From contig CAYWNA010000015.1 of assembly GCA_964459305.1 (NCBI GenBank), forward strand, positions 1-64,000: a stretch of DNA of 64,000 nucleotides, given 5' to 3'. Each line of letters opens with the position of its first letter. Within the stretch, counting starts at the first letter, position 1. Below, piece after piece: positions 39,066-46,802 of this stretch. The DNA is from CAYWNA01 sp964459305. Its GTDB lineage: Bacteria > Planctomycetota > Planctomycetia > Pirellulales > Pirellulaceae. The notes below the pieces were generated by a model. It saw only the letters and a list, made by a program, of their open reading frames with translations, had not been told where the DNA came from and did not search any database. Made by a program: the position numbers and the translations under genes.

Positions 39066-39455
39066 TTACGGTTCTGTGGAGAAGCCCAACAACCGTTCGA
39101 TTGTACGTATCAGCGGCGCATAATGGTAGGGTTTCGGCACAATCCGATCTTTCGGCAAAGTCCGCTCATAGCGGCCGGCGCCTCCAAGTACGACGAGGCG
39201 GGCGTCGTGGTCCCTGGATTCTGCATCATACTCAGCTTGAACCTGCCTGTCGTCGGCCGAATCGGCCTCCAGGTCCAGCACGATCACTTGAGGATGATGC
39301 CGTCGTGCCAGCTCGGCACCCCGCCGAGCGCCCGACGCTTCCAGCGTTTGGACGCCCCGGCGTTGCAGGGCCGCGCGGATCACTTCCCGGCTGTCCTTCG
39401 ACTGGTCAACGATGAGGACTCTTCTACAAAGGGAGGCAGGCAGATTGGGCAGCAC
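39066..39455 (-). CDS. Single-domain response regulator (receiver)
   Basis: 129 residues starting at GTG 39455, chosen because TGGAGGTGCGACA precedes it (GGAGG 7-8 bases before the codon). The receiver fold RRVLIVDQSKDSREVI...VIVLDLEAD has the phospho-acceptor Asp61 and Lys108 (VPKPYHY). The usual acidic pair near residue 17 is D-Q instead of D-D, so Mg binding may be weaker. It lies 12 bp upstream of the FHA-GAF kinase, in the same operon. No output domain. The frame is open to 39746, but the extra 97 residues resemble no domain. Confidence 0.82.
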   Translation of the reverse strand: MLPNLPASLCRRVLIVDQSKDSREVIRAALQRRGVQTLEASGARRGAELARRHHPQVIVLDLEADSADDRQVQAEYDAESRDHDARLVVLGGAGRYERTLPKDRIVPKPYHYAPLIRTIERLLGFSTEP

Positions 39456-40085
39456 TGTCGCACCTCCATGTGCGGTGTGAGGGAAGTCGCCAGTCGACAC
39501 CGTGAGAAGGTCCGCCGACCTTCCCCCAAAAAGTGCGACCGCGACTCGATATTGTGGTGTGTTGGCGGACTTCCATGTCCTGCCAAGTAGATCGGGAGAA
39601 TATCGAGTCTTGCTAACCGTGTCAAAACCGAATTCCGAATTGGGTTTACCGAATGATAGCAGACAGCCGAATTCGACTGCGTCGCTCTGGCGAAAACTCG
39701 TTTGTTCTACCGCCTTCAGGCGTAAGAGGGTCGGTTTGTCGCTCACAGCCGCGTAAACGCGGTACTACGAACAGGGCACAGGAATATGGGTTTGTAGCTG
39801 AATTTCGCGAGAATTCAGGTGGATTACGCCCTCACCACCTGAATTCTTGCGAATCCAGCTACGAGTTATGTCGACGAATCCTTGCCGCCCCACAAACCCG
39901 TTCCTGCGACCGTCGAATGCTCTTGCGAGGACTGGAGGTTTTCGCCACACTACCGCGCCTTTCTCGGAACCAACGGGCAGGGGCTAGGTTCGCATGGTGG
40001 CGGGCCATCGTCCCCTGATCACAATAACTGCGACGGCCTTGATCGAAACCAGTCCCACGTTCGTGGCAGTACCGCCGGAATCGCG
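39456..40085. other. Intergenic region, 630 bp, with a family B repeat
   Basis: Between the divergent receiver gene (minus) and the lipoprotein (plus). The left part has no gene-like ORF and should carry the receiver/kinase promoter. The right part holds the 130-bp family B repeat (39779-39908). The rest, up to the lipoprotein, shows nothing clear. Confidence 0.5.
39779..39908 (+). repeat. Dispersed ~130-bp nested inverted repeat (family B, copy 1)
   Basis: Outer arms CAGGAATATGGGTTTGTAGC and the partner ACAAACCCGTTCCTG; inner arms around GAATTTCGCGAGAATTCAGGTGG and CCACCTGAATTCTTGCGAATCC; centre ATTACGCCCTCA. Copies are at 55406-55532 and, shortened, 51124-51175. MITE-like layout. No ORF inside. 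Confidence 0.85.
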
Positions 40086-40700
40086 ATGATCCACCCAACG
40101 CCGGCCCTGTTTGTCCTTGCCGCTGTTCTCGCCGCAACCGGCGGATGCGGATGGCACCCCCAAAACACGCTTCACGGTCCAACACTCGGCGCCCCGGTGC
40201 TCATGGAGAACCCGTTGTTTGTGCCAATCGCGGACCGTGAGTTCCTTTGGCAGCAAGTTGTCGATACGGTCGACAACTACTTCAAGATACGGCGTGAAGA
40301 TCGGGTGCGGCTGGTAGGCGACGTGTTGCTCGAAGGCCGCATCGAGACGTTTCCGACAGATGGTTCGACGGTGCTCGAACCGTGGCGCAAGGACTCGACA
40401 CCCGGTTTCGAGAGACTACATGCCACCCTGCAGTCCGTACGCCGCTACGCGATTGTGCGAGTCGTGCCCACGGAGGGAGGCTTCTTGGTGGACCTAGCCG
40501 TTCACAAGGAACTTGAGGATGTCGAGCGCCCGGAACGTGCCACGGTTGGGCACTCGGCGGTACGTCATGACAATTCGTTGGTTCGCAACGAGCAGCAGTC
40601 GCGCGATTCGCCGTTCACCTGGAGTTGGATTCCTGTTGGCCGCGACGCTTCGCTGGAGCAGCGGATCCTAAGCGAAATCCGGGGACGGGTAACGAGGTGA
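40086..40700 (+). CDS. Small lipoprotein of unknown function
   Basis: 204 residues from MIHPTPALFVLAAVLAATGGCGWHP. The signal helix ends in a lipobox-like ATGGC, so Cys19 should be lipidated. The mature part has IADREFLWQQVVDTVDNYFKIRRE and GRIETFPTDGSTVLEPWRKDSTP, then ends SLEQRILSEIRGRVTR. This style of protein is common in planctomycetes, without known function. Only a weak GGA precedes the start. Confidence 0.72.
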   Translation: MIHPTPALFVLAAVLAATGGCGWHPQNTLHGPTLGAPVLMENPLFVPIADREFLWQQVVDTVDNYFKIRREDRVRLVGDVLLEGRIETFPTDGSTVLEPWRKDSTPGFERLHATLQSVRRYAIVRVVPTEGGFLVDLAVHKELEDVERPERATVGHSAVRHDNSLVRNEQQSRDSPFTWSWIPVGRDASLEQRILSEIRGRVTR

Positions 40701-40742
40701 ATCAAAGGCTTTACCTGATCTTTGATTCTACCGTAGTCCGCT

Positions 40743-41573
40743 TCATGACGCAGGTTGCGGTGTCGAGTTGGTCGCCATCGTGGAAGCCGTCACGGGTGGC
40801 GTCAGTCTTGTTGGCTTCTTGTAGACCGGCAACATGATCGTAAAGGCGGTGCCCCTGCCTACGGTGCTCGCCACGCGGACTCTGCCGCGATGTGCTTCGA
40901 TGATGCTGCGGCAGGCAGAAAGCCCTAACCCCGTGCCGCCCTTACCGCTTTTGTCCGGTCCCTTCTTCGTGCTGAAAAACGGGTCGAAGATGTGACGCAA
41001 CTTATCGGGCGGAATGCCAGCGCCTGTGTCGCGGACGACAAGTTCAATCATGTTGCTGGTTGCATCGAAGTCGAGCTTGATGAAGACACAACCCCCGTTG
41101 GGCATGGCTTGCCGGGCGTTGATCAACAGGTTCAGCAGAATTTGTTGGATCTGATTGCCGATGGCGTTAGCCGGCGGGACGGACGCTAACTGTGTCTCGA
41201 TGCTGATGCGGTATTTCCTCATCTCGCGCTCGAGCAGGACCATCGATTCCTCGATCAGGGCAGCCAAGTCCGTAGGCTCGAAAGAGTTGGAGCGGTTTCG
41301 AGCCATGCCCAACACCGCATTGGTAATCTTGGCAGCGCGTTCACCGGCGGCGAGTATTTTTTCGAACGATTTGTCGCGGGTCGCCTCATCTTTGTGCCGT
41401 AACCCCATCTTGGCGTAGTTGATGATGGTCATCAGCACATTGTTGAACTCGTGCGTCGTCGTACTGACGAGTTCGCCCATCGCGGTCAGCTTCTGTGCCT
41501 GGGCCAGTTGCTGTTGGAGAACTGCCACTTGCTCTTCCGCCGTCGGGCCAGCGTTGACGCTATCCATAGTCAT
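40743..41573 (-). CDS. Soluble sensor histidine kinase
   Basis: 276 residues. A coiled N-terminus (10-35, QVAVLQQQLAQAQKLTAMGEL) leads into the phospho-acceptor H41 in STTTHEFNNVLMTI, an N box (LLNLLINARQAMP), a G1 box (RDTGAGIPPDK), the F box (IFDPFFSTK) and GGTGLGLSACRSI. No sensor or membrane segment, so input is probably through a partner protein. It may work with the nearby single-domain receiver (39066-39455), but this is inference. Convergent with the lipoprotein gene, which ends 42 bp away. Confidence 0.9.
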   Translation of the reverse strand: MTMDSVNAGPTAEEQVAVLQQQLAQAQKLTAMGELVSTTTHEFNNVLMTIINYAKMGLRHKDEATRDKSFEKILAAGERAAKITNAVLGMARNRSNSFEPTDLAALIEESMVLLEREMRKYRISIETQLASVPPANAIGNQIQQILLNLLINARQAMPNGGCVFIKLDFDATSNMIELVVRDTGAGIPPDKLRHIFDPFFSTKKGPDKSGKGGTGLGLSACRSIIEAHRGRVRVASTVGRGTAFTIMLPVYKKPTRLTPPVTASTMATNSTPQPAS

Positions 41574-41821
41574 TGATCTAGTTGGTCCTTCCTGGAAGCG
41601 AAGTCCTACATCTTTGTGGTGAACGCCATCTTCGCTTGTTTACCACATCGCTGGCGACTGCCCGGGTTGCCGATTCAGTAAGTCTTAACTTGTTGCCTAA
41701 TCACCTGTTAGATGCACTAGTTCTATCGTCGGATCGAACTGGGCAACTGAAGCCGAAGGAGTTATAATACATCCGCCGTGAATGGATTCGGCCAGGGACT
41801 TTGGCGAATGGATAAGCTGGG

Positions 41822-42082
41822 ATGCACACAGTTGAGTTACTCGAACAAGCGTTGTCGGTAGCGCAAGGACTGGGCTACAAGATCCGGCAGGAGTGGCTTG
41901 GCGGCACTGGTGGTGGAGCGTGCGAGTTCGCCGGACAGAAATGGATCTTCGTCGATCTGGCGCTGAATGCGATCGAGCAGTTGGATCAGGTCACCGACGC
42001 ACTCCAGAACGATCCGGCGATCTACACGATCAATCTCCCGCCGCCAATCAGGAACCTGTTGGGTATCCGCAAGTCCGCGTAG
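41822..42082 (+). CDS. Conserved small protein of unknown function
   Basis: 86 residues, MHTVELLEQALSVAQGLGYKIRQEWLGG then GGACEFAGQKWIFVDLALN. The pattern of a helix, the Trp-Leu-Gly-Gly-Thr-Gly-Gly loop and a beta hairpin is one I associate with planctomycete-conserved small proteins. No membrane segment, no catalytic motif. The start has only a weak ribosome binding site (CTGGG). It stands alone, 256 bp upstream of the large TPR protein. Confidence 0.7.
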   Translation: MHTVELLEQALSVAQGLGYKIRQEWLGGTGGGACEFAGQKWIFVDLALNAIEQLDQVTDALQNDPAIYTINLPPPIRNLLGIRKSA

Positions 42083-42337
42083 TCGTCGATGACCACGAGT
42101 TTACCTCGATCACACCCGTTGCCGGGGGGGCGGATGCTAGCACGTCCGGCGATTTCTGCCAGATGGAATTGCAGGCACGGTTCAGCGTACACCGATACTA
42201 TCAGGAAAGCGGGCCGCTCGTTTGGTGGTGCGCTTTGCGCGACAGGACTCGTTTGATGAAGGCGGGTCCGGCTACGATCGCGCACTAACAGGGATGTTTT
42301 GTTCCAGGTTGCCTCTAACCACCTGGCAGGTACAAGG

Positions 42338-45322
42338 ATGTACGTGACCAATTCGTTTCGATTGTGCGCCGCGGCTCTGCTGTTGATTCTCTCGTCTGTA
42401 CCGGCTTCCGCCGAAACTGCGGAAGAGGTCTATGCGGTCGCGTCCGGCCACTACTCAAACGGTCTCTGGGAATTAGCAGACGAAGAGTTTACTCGATTCC
42501 TCGAAGAGTATTCACGCCACGAACAGGCCACCACGGCCATGTTCTTGCGTGCTGAATCCCAAATGCAGCAGGGGAAGTACGCCGAAGCCAGGAAGGGCTT
42601 CCTGGGGCTTCTCGAACGCGATCCGCGTCATCGTTTCGCGCGTCGGGCGGTTTTTCGCGCGGGCGAAGTTGCCTACCTATCCGGCGACTACGAGCAAGCG
42701 AGCAAAGAACTGACTTGGTTTCGGGATCAATATCCCGGCGACAAACTCAACGCCTACGCTTCCAGGTACCTAGGCGAGATCGCCTTGGCGGCCAAAGACG
42801 CCAAAGAGGCCCAGTCCAACTACGAGGAAGCACTGCGGCATTCTCCGAACGAACTTGTCGCGGATCAGTGCCGTTTCGGCCTGGGCCAGGCCCTTGAGAT
42901 GCAAGGCGATGTGGACGCCGCGCAGCGCGAGTACGGCATCTTGGTGGAAACAAGCGGATCGCTGGGCGACGACGCTCAAGTGCAAATCGGCATTTCGGAC
43001 TACAACTGCGGACATTACGACAAAGCCGAGGCGGCTTTCCGGGCCGCGCAGCAGAAGTTCCCCGACACCACACTGTCGGCGCACATCCAATACTGGCTGG
43101 GAATGTCGCAGGTTGCTCGGCGCCGGTGGACCGACGCGACCGCGACACTTGAAGAAGCTGTGGTAAACCACCCCGACCACGCACTGACCGCCGCCATGAT
43201 GTTCTGGTTGGCGGAGGCCGGCCGTCACAATGGCGATCTGGTCCTGGCAAAGACGTTCTACGAGCGCGTCGTCAGCGGATCGCCGGATAGCATCTGGGCG
43301 GATGACGCCCTGCAAGCCCAGATTCAATTGGCCTTGAGCGCCGCCGACCACGACGGACTCGATGCCTTGGTTAGGACATTCGAAGAGCGATATGCCGAAA
43401 GCCCACTGCGGTCGGCGGTCAAACAGGCGGAAGGGCGTTCGCTGCTGAACCGGAAAGAGTTTGCAAGAGCCGCGCAGGTCTTCGAGGAACTGGTTCAGGT
43501 AACGGATGAACCCGAGCCGGATTCCGTGCAAGGGGAACCCGCGCCCGTCGTGGCTCCTGAGACGTTCCAGTCCGAGCGCGCCAATTGGTATTACTTGTCC
43601 CTTGCCTATCTGGGCAGCGAACAGCACGAACAAGCCCTGCAGGCGCTTGCGAAAGTCCGTCCCCAGGACGACGAGTCGAAGTTGGCCAATGGTGTGTGGG
43701 TTGCCCAAGCGACGGCATACATAGGACTGGAACGCTACGTCGAGGCGATTCTGCCATTGCGGCACTGTTTGGCGTCGCAGCCCGATGGGCCGGAGGCGAC
43801 CAAGTGTCGTGTTCAACTTTTGGTAGCGTTGACGCGGGGCGGCCGCTTGAACGAAGCCCTGGAAGCTCACGCCAATCTTACGGCTCAGGGCGCCGAACAC
43901 CCATCGCATGTGCAGGCGACGCACTTCTTGTCAGAGGCGGCTTATGAAGCCGGCGAGTATGAAGCGGCCAAAGATCTGTTTGCGATGTTGGTCAGAGCGG
44001 GCGATTCGTCGGAGTATGCGGACGAAGGTTGGTCTGGGTTAGGCTGGTGCAACTACAGGCTCGACAAGATCGAAGCCGCCAGCAAGGATTTCGGTCATCT
44101 TGTTCAGGAGTACCCAGAGAGCCCGCTCGCGGCAGAAGGCGCCATGATGCAGGCGAAATGCCTGGAGAAACTCGGCCGTTCCGAGAAGGCGGTTGAGGCC
44201 TACCTGGTGATCGTCACGACGTATGAGGGCTTCGAGCATGCCGCCTCTGCCCTATTCGAAGGCGCACGCCTCCAGGAGCAGTTGGAACGGAAGGGCGAAG
44301 CGACGGCCATGCTGACCCGACTGGCCGACGAGTACCCCACGTTCCCGCAACGGGATGCCGCGCTATACCAACTGGCCTGGTTGCTGGTGGATCTCGATCG
44401 AGCTGGTGAGGCTGACGAGGCTTTCCAGCGACTCAGCGACGATCATCCCGACAGCCGGTACTGGGCCGATGCAACCTATCGCCTGGCAGAGCAAGCCGCT
44501 TCGGCGGAAAAGCATTCGCGAGCTGGTGAATTGGTGCAGAGCCTGATCGACGCCGATGGGTGCGATGCCAGCATCCTCAGTCACGCATTGTACCTGAAAG
44601 GTCAGTTGGCCGCTTCCACTGGTCGCTGGGCCGATGTCGACGCACCGATGCAGCGATTGTTGGATGATCTTCCCGATTCTGAACTGTGTCTGCCGGCAAC
44701 ATACTGGATGGCCGAGGCGTTGTTCCGCCGCAAAGAGTACGAGAAGGCGGACGAGTGCTTCTCGCAACTGGTTCGCGAAATCGGCGACCGTCAGGATGCC
44801 TGGCTGGCGACCGTTCCACTACGACAAGCTCAGATTCTGGCTGAGAAAGAGCAGTGGAAGCCGGCGTACGATCTTGCGTTGAGTATTCAGTCGCGATTTC
44901 CCAAATTTCGCCAACAATACGAGGCGGACTACGTGATCGGCCGGTGCCTGGTTTCGGAAACCAAATTCGACCAGGCACGCGAAAGGTTCGAGCGTGTGAT
45001 CCGGTCGCCCGAAGGTGGCAAAACCGAGACGGCGGCCATGGCCCAGTGGATGATCGGTGAATCCCACAGGCACGAGAGAAAATACGACGAAGCGATCAAG
45101 GCCTACCATCGTGTCGAGAGCCTGTTTGATTATCCACGTTGGCAAGGGGCGGCGCTGTTGCAGGCTGGAATATGCCACCAATTGAACGGCGAAGCCGTAG
45201 AGGCAACCAAGTTGTTCGACCAATTGATCGAACAGCACCCTGAATCGGCCTTTGCCAAAGAAGCCACCGAGCGATTGCAGCAATTGGCGCTCCGGACGGA
45301 CGAGACGTTAAGACTCCGTTAA
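42338..45322 (+). CDS. Very large secreted TPR-repeat protein
   Basis: 994 residues from MYVTNSFRLCAAALLL; the frame is open from 42299, but this ATG has AGG about 7 bases upstream. A signal peptide (about 8-29, ending PASA-E) is followed by more than 20 TPR-like helical repeats (ATTAMFLRAESQMQQGKYAEARKGF, AARREYGILVE-like and so on) to the end. Similar to YbgF/CpoB and outer-membrane TPR proteins, but far longer. It lies 147 bp upstream of exbB on the same strand, with a GC hairpin between them. Likely periplasmic partner of the ExbB/ExbD system; inference only. Confidence 0.85.
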   Translation: MYVTNSFRLCAAALLLILSSVPASAETAEEVYAVASGHYSNGLWELADEEFTRFLEEYSRHEQATTAMFLRAESQMQQGKYAEARKGFLGLLERDPRHRFARRAVFRAGEVAYLSGDYEQASKELTWFRDQYPGDKLNAYASRYLGEIALAAKDAKEAQSNYEEALRHSPNELVADQCRFGLGQALEMQGDVDAAQREYGILVETSGSLGDDAQVQIGISDYNCGHYDKAEAAFRAAQQKFPDTTLSAHIQYWLGMSQVARRRWTDATATLEEAVVNHPDHALTAAMMFWLAEAGRHNGDLVLAKTFYERVVSGSPDSIWADDALQAQIQLALSAADHDGLDALVRTFEERYAESPLRSAVKQAEGRSLLNRKEFARAAQVFEELVQVTDEPEPDSVQGEPAPVVAPETFQSERANWYYLSLAYLGSEQHEQALQALAKVRPQDDESKLANGVWVAQATAYIGLERYVEAILPLRHCLASQPDGPEATKCRVQLLVALTRGGRLNEALEAHANLTAQGAEHPSHVQATHFLSEAAYEAGEYEAAKDLFAMLVRAGDSSEYADEGWSGLGWCNYRLDKIEAASKDFGHLVQEYPESPLAAEGAMMQAKCLEKLGRSEKAVEAYLVIVTTYEGFEHAASALFEGARLQEQLERKGEATAMLTRLADEYPTFPQRDAALYQLAWLLVDLDRAGEADEAFQRLSDDHPDSRYWADATYRLAEQAASAEKHSRAGELVQSLIDADGCDASILSHALYLKGQLAASTGRWADVDAPMQRLLDDLPDSELCLPATYWMAEALFRRKEYEKADECFSQLVREIGDRQDAWLATVPLRQAQILAEKEQWKPAYDLALSIQSRFPKFRQQYEADYVIGRCLVSETKFDQARERFERVIRSPEGGKTETAAMAQWMIGESHRHERKYDEAIKAYHRVESLFDYPRWQGAALLQAGICHQLNGEAVEATKLFDQLIEQHPESAFAKEATERLQQLALRTDETLRLR

Positions 45323-45340
45323 CTCCGCGCCGGGGTGGTG

Positions 45341-45376
45341 CCGGCAGGCTCGGCGTGGGCCTCCGGACCCTGCCGG
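45341..45376 (+). other. GC-rich hairpin between the TPR and exbB genes
   Basis: CCGGCAGG (45341-45348) and its exact complement CCTGCCGG (45369-45376), with a 20-base loop. Only a short T stretch follows (TTT at 45381), so this may be a weak terminator or mRNA-stabilising hairpin. It would leave downstream genes partly expressed. Confidence 0.5.
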
Positions 45377-45469
45377 AAGGTTTGACTGTGGTGCTAGGAG
45401 TCGGTCGAGTGGGTGTCTCGGTCGAGAGACCGTGACACATCGCGATGCCGCTTGAGGTTTAACGAGCAA

Positions 45470-46351
45470 ATGACTTGCGGTTTTCGTCATTCAACGTGGA
45501 CAGCCCGTGCACTGATGTTGATCGCCGCGTTGGCGATTGTGTCGGTCTCGGTCGCCGTACAGGCCCAGCAGCCGACGGTCCAATCGCCGGACGGCACCGC
45601 CTCGCTGCCCGATCGCCTTCAGTCGATGGCCGAGCCGATCATCTACGAAAGTCCCATACCAACAAAGAGTCTCTTGCAGGTGATTCGCGACGGCGGACCG
45701 CTGATGGTTCCCATCGCTCTTTGTTCGTTCATCCTGCTGGTTTTCATTTTCGAACGATCGATCAGTTTGCGCCGCGGCCGCGTCATTCCCCGCCCGTTTG
45801 TCAAACGTTTCCTGCAGCAAATGCAGGACGGGCAAATGGATCGCGAGACGGCGCTTGAGCTGTGCGATCGGAACCGTAGTCCCGTAGCAGAAGTGTTCAC
45901 CGCGGCTGTAAAGAAATGGGGACGGCCGGCGGTCGAAGTCGAACAAGCGATCATTGATGCCGGCGAGCGGGTGACCAACAACCTCCGCAAGTATCTTCGA
46001 ATACTGAACGGTGTGTCCACGATCAGCCCGTTGCTGGGGCTGCTCGGCACGGTCCTCGGAATGATCCGCGCCTTCAACGCGATTGCCACCGCGGATGCGA
46101 TGGGGCGCCCCGAACTGCTGGCCGCCGGCATCAGCCAAGCGCTGCTGACAACTGCGGCCGGATTGAGTGTAGCCATTCCCGCATTAATTGCCTGCCTGTA
46201 CTTCTCCGGCCGCGTCGACCAGTTGATCGTGGCCATCGACGCGTTGGGACAAAAGGTCGTCGGCATGATTTCCGCTGATGCCCAATCGGCGCGTCTGAGT
46301 GCAACGGACCGCCCTGCCTCCCGGTCCAAACGTCGTGACAAGGCGGCGTGA
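45470..46351 (+). CDS. exbB: MotA/TolQ/ExbB proton channel family protein
   Basis: 293 residues from MTCGFRHSTWTAR; GAGG is about 12 bases upstream. An extra N-terminal signal-like helix (about 14-34, ending VAVQAQ) precedes a short periplasmic part, then three ExbB helices: about 76-93 (LMVPIALCSFILLVFIFE), about 183-203 (ISPLLGLLGTVLGMI) and about 225-250 (LLTTAAGLSVAIPALIACLYF). The TTAxGLxVAIPA proton-channel signature is intact. Overlaps nothing; the ExbD gene starts 3 bp after the stop. Proton-driven motor subunit for outer-membrane energisation. Confidence 0.92.
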   Translation: MTCGFRHSTWTARALMLIAALAIVSVSVAVQAQQPTVQSPDGTASLPDRLQSMAEPIIYESPIPTKSLLQVIRDGGPLMVPIALCSFILLVFIFERSISLRRGRVIPRPFVKRFLQQMQDGQMDRETALELCDRNRSPVAEVFTAAVKKWGRPAVEVEQAIIDAGERVTNNLRKYLRILNGVSTISPLLGLLGTVLGMIRAFNAIATADAMGRPELLAAGISQALLTTAAGLSVAIPALIACLYFSGRVDQLIVAIDALGQKVVGMISADAQSARLSATDRPASRSKRRDKAA

Positions 46352-46354
46352 ACC

Positions 46355-46783
46355 ATGCCACTGAAAACCTACATGGACGAGCAACCGTCCATCAACCTGA
46401 CGCCGATGATCGACATCGTCTTCCTGCTGATCATCTTCTTCATGGTCGGCACGAAGTTTGTGGAGATGGAACGCGAAATGGCGGTCAAGGTTCCGGAAGT
46501 CGCCGATGCAGGAAACCTGCCGCCGGCCCCGGCGAAACGGGTCATCAATGTTCATCGTGACGGGCAGATTTCATTGGATCATGAATTCGTCACGATCGAA
46601 CAGCTCGCGTCGGAACTAACGGCCGCGCGCCGCCAGCACCAGCAGTTGGGCGTTATCGTTCGAGGCGACGGCGAAGGCGCATTCCAAAACGTCGCCACTG
46701 TACTGAACGCATGTAGCCAAGCCGGCGTCTCCGACGTGGGAGTCTCCGTGACATTCGCACAGAAAGAGCGCGTCTTGAGGTGA
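46355..46783 (+). CDS. exbD: ExbD/TolR biopolymer transport protein
   Basis: 142 residues, with a single TM helix starting SINLTPMIDIVFLLIIFFMVG and the proton-relay Asp20 (PMID). The periplasmic domain shows the usual AAPxNV.. pattern (RVINVHRDGQISLDHEFVTIEQL, GVIVRGDGEGAFQNVATVLNAC). AAGGCGG is upstream and the start is 3 bp after exbB stop. Second motor subunit. Confidence 0.93.
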   Translation: MPLKTYMDEQPSINLTPMIDIVFLLIIFFMVGTKFVEMEREMAVKVPEVADAGNLPPAPAKRVINVHRDGQISLDHEFVTIEQLASELTAARRQHQQLGVIVRGDGEGAFQNVATVLNACSQAGVSDVGVSVTFAQKERVLR

Positions 46784-46802
46784 ACCCGCAAACGCACGAC
46801 CA

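Noticed and set aside
42770..43924. A 384-codon open frame on the minus strand inside the TPR gene
   Set aside because: Antisense shadow of a clear repeat protein; no start context or domain.
45461..45472. AACGAGCAAATG at the exbB start matches the flank of family C
   Set aside because: Twelve bases only, with no hairpin arm, so it is not enough to call a repeat copy.
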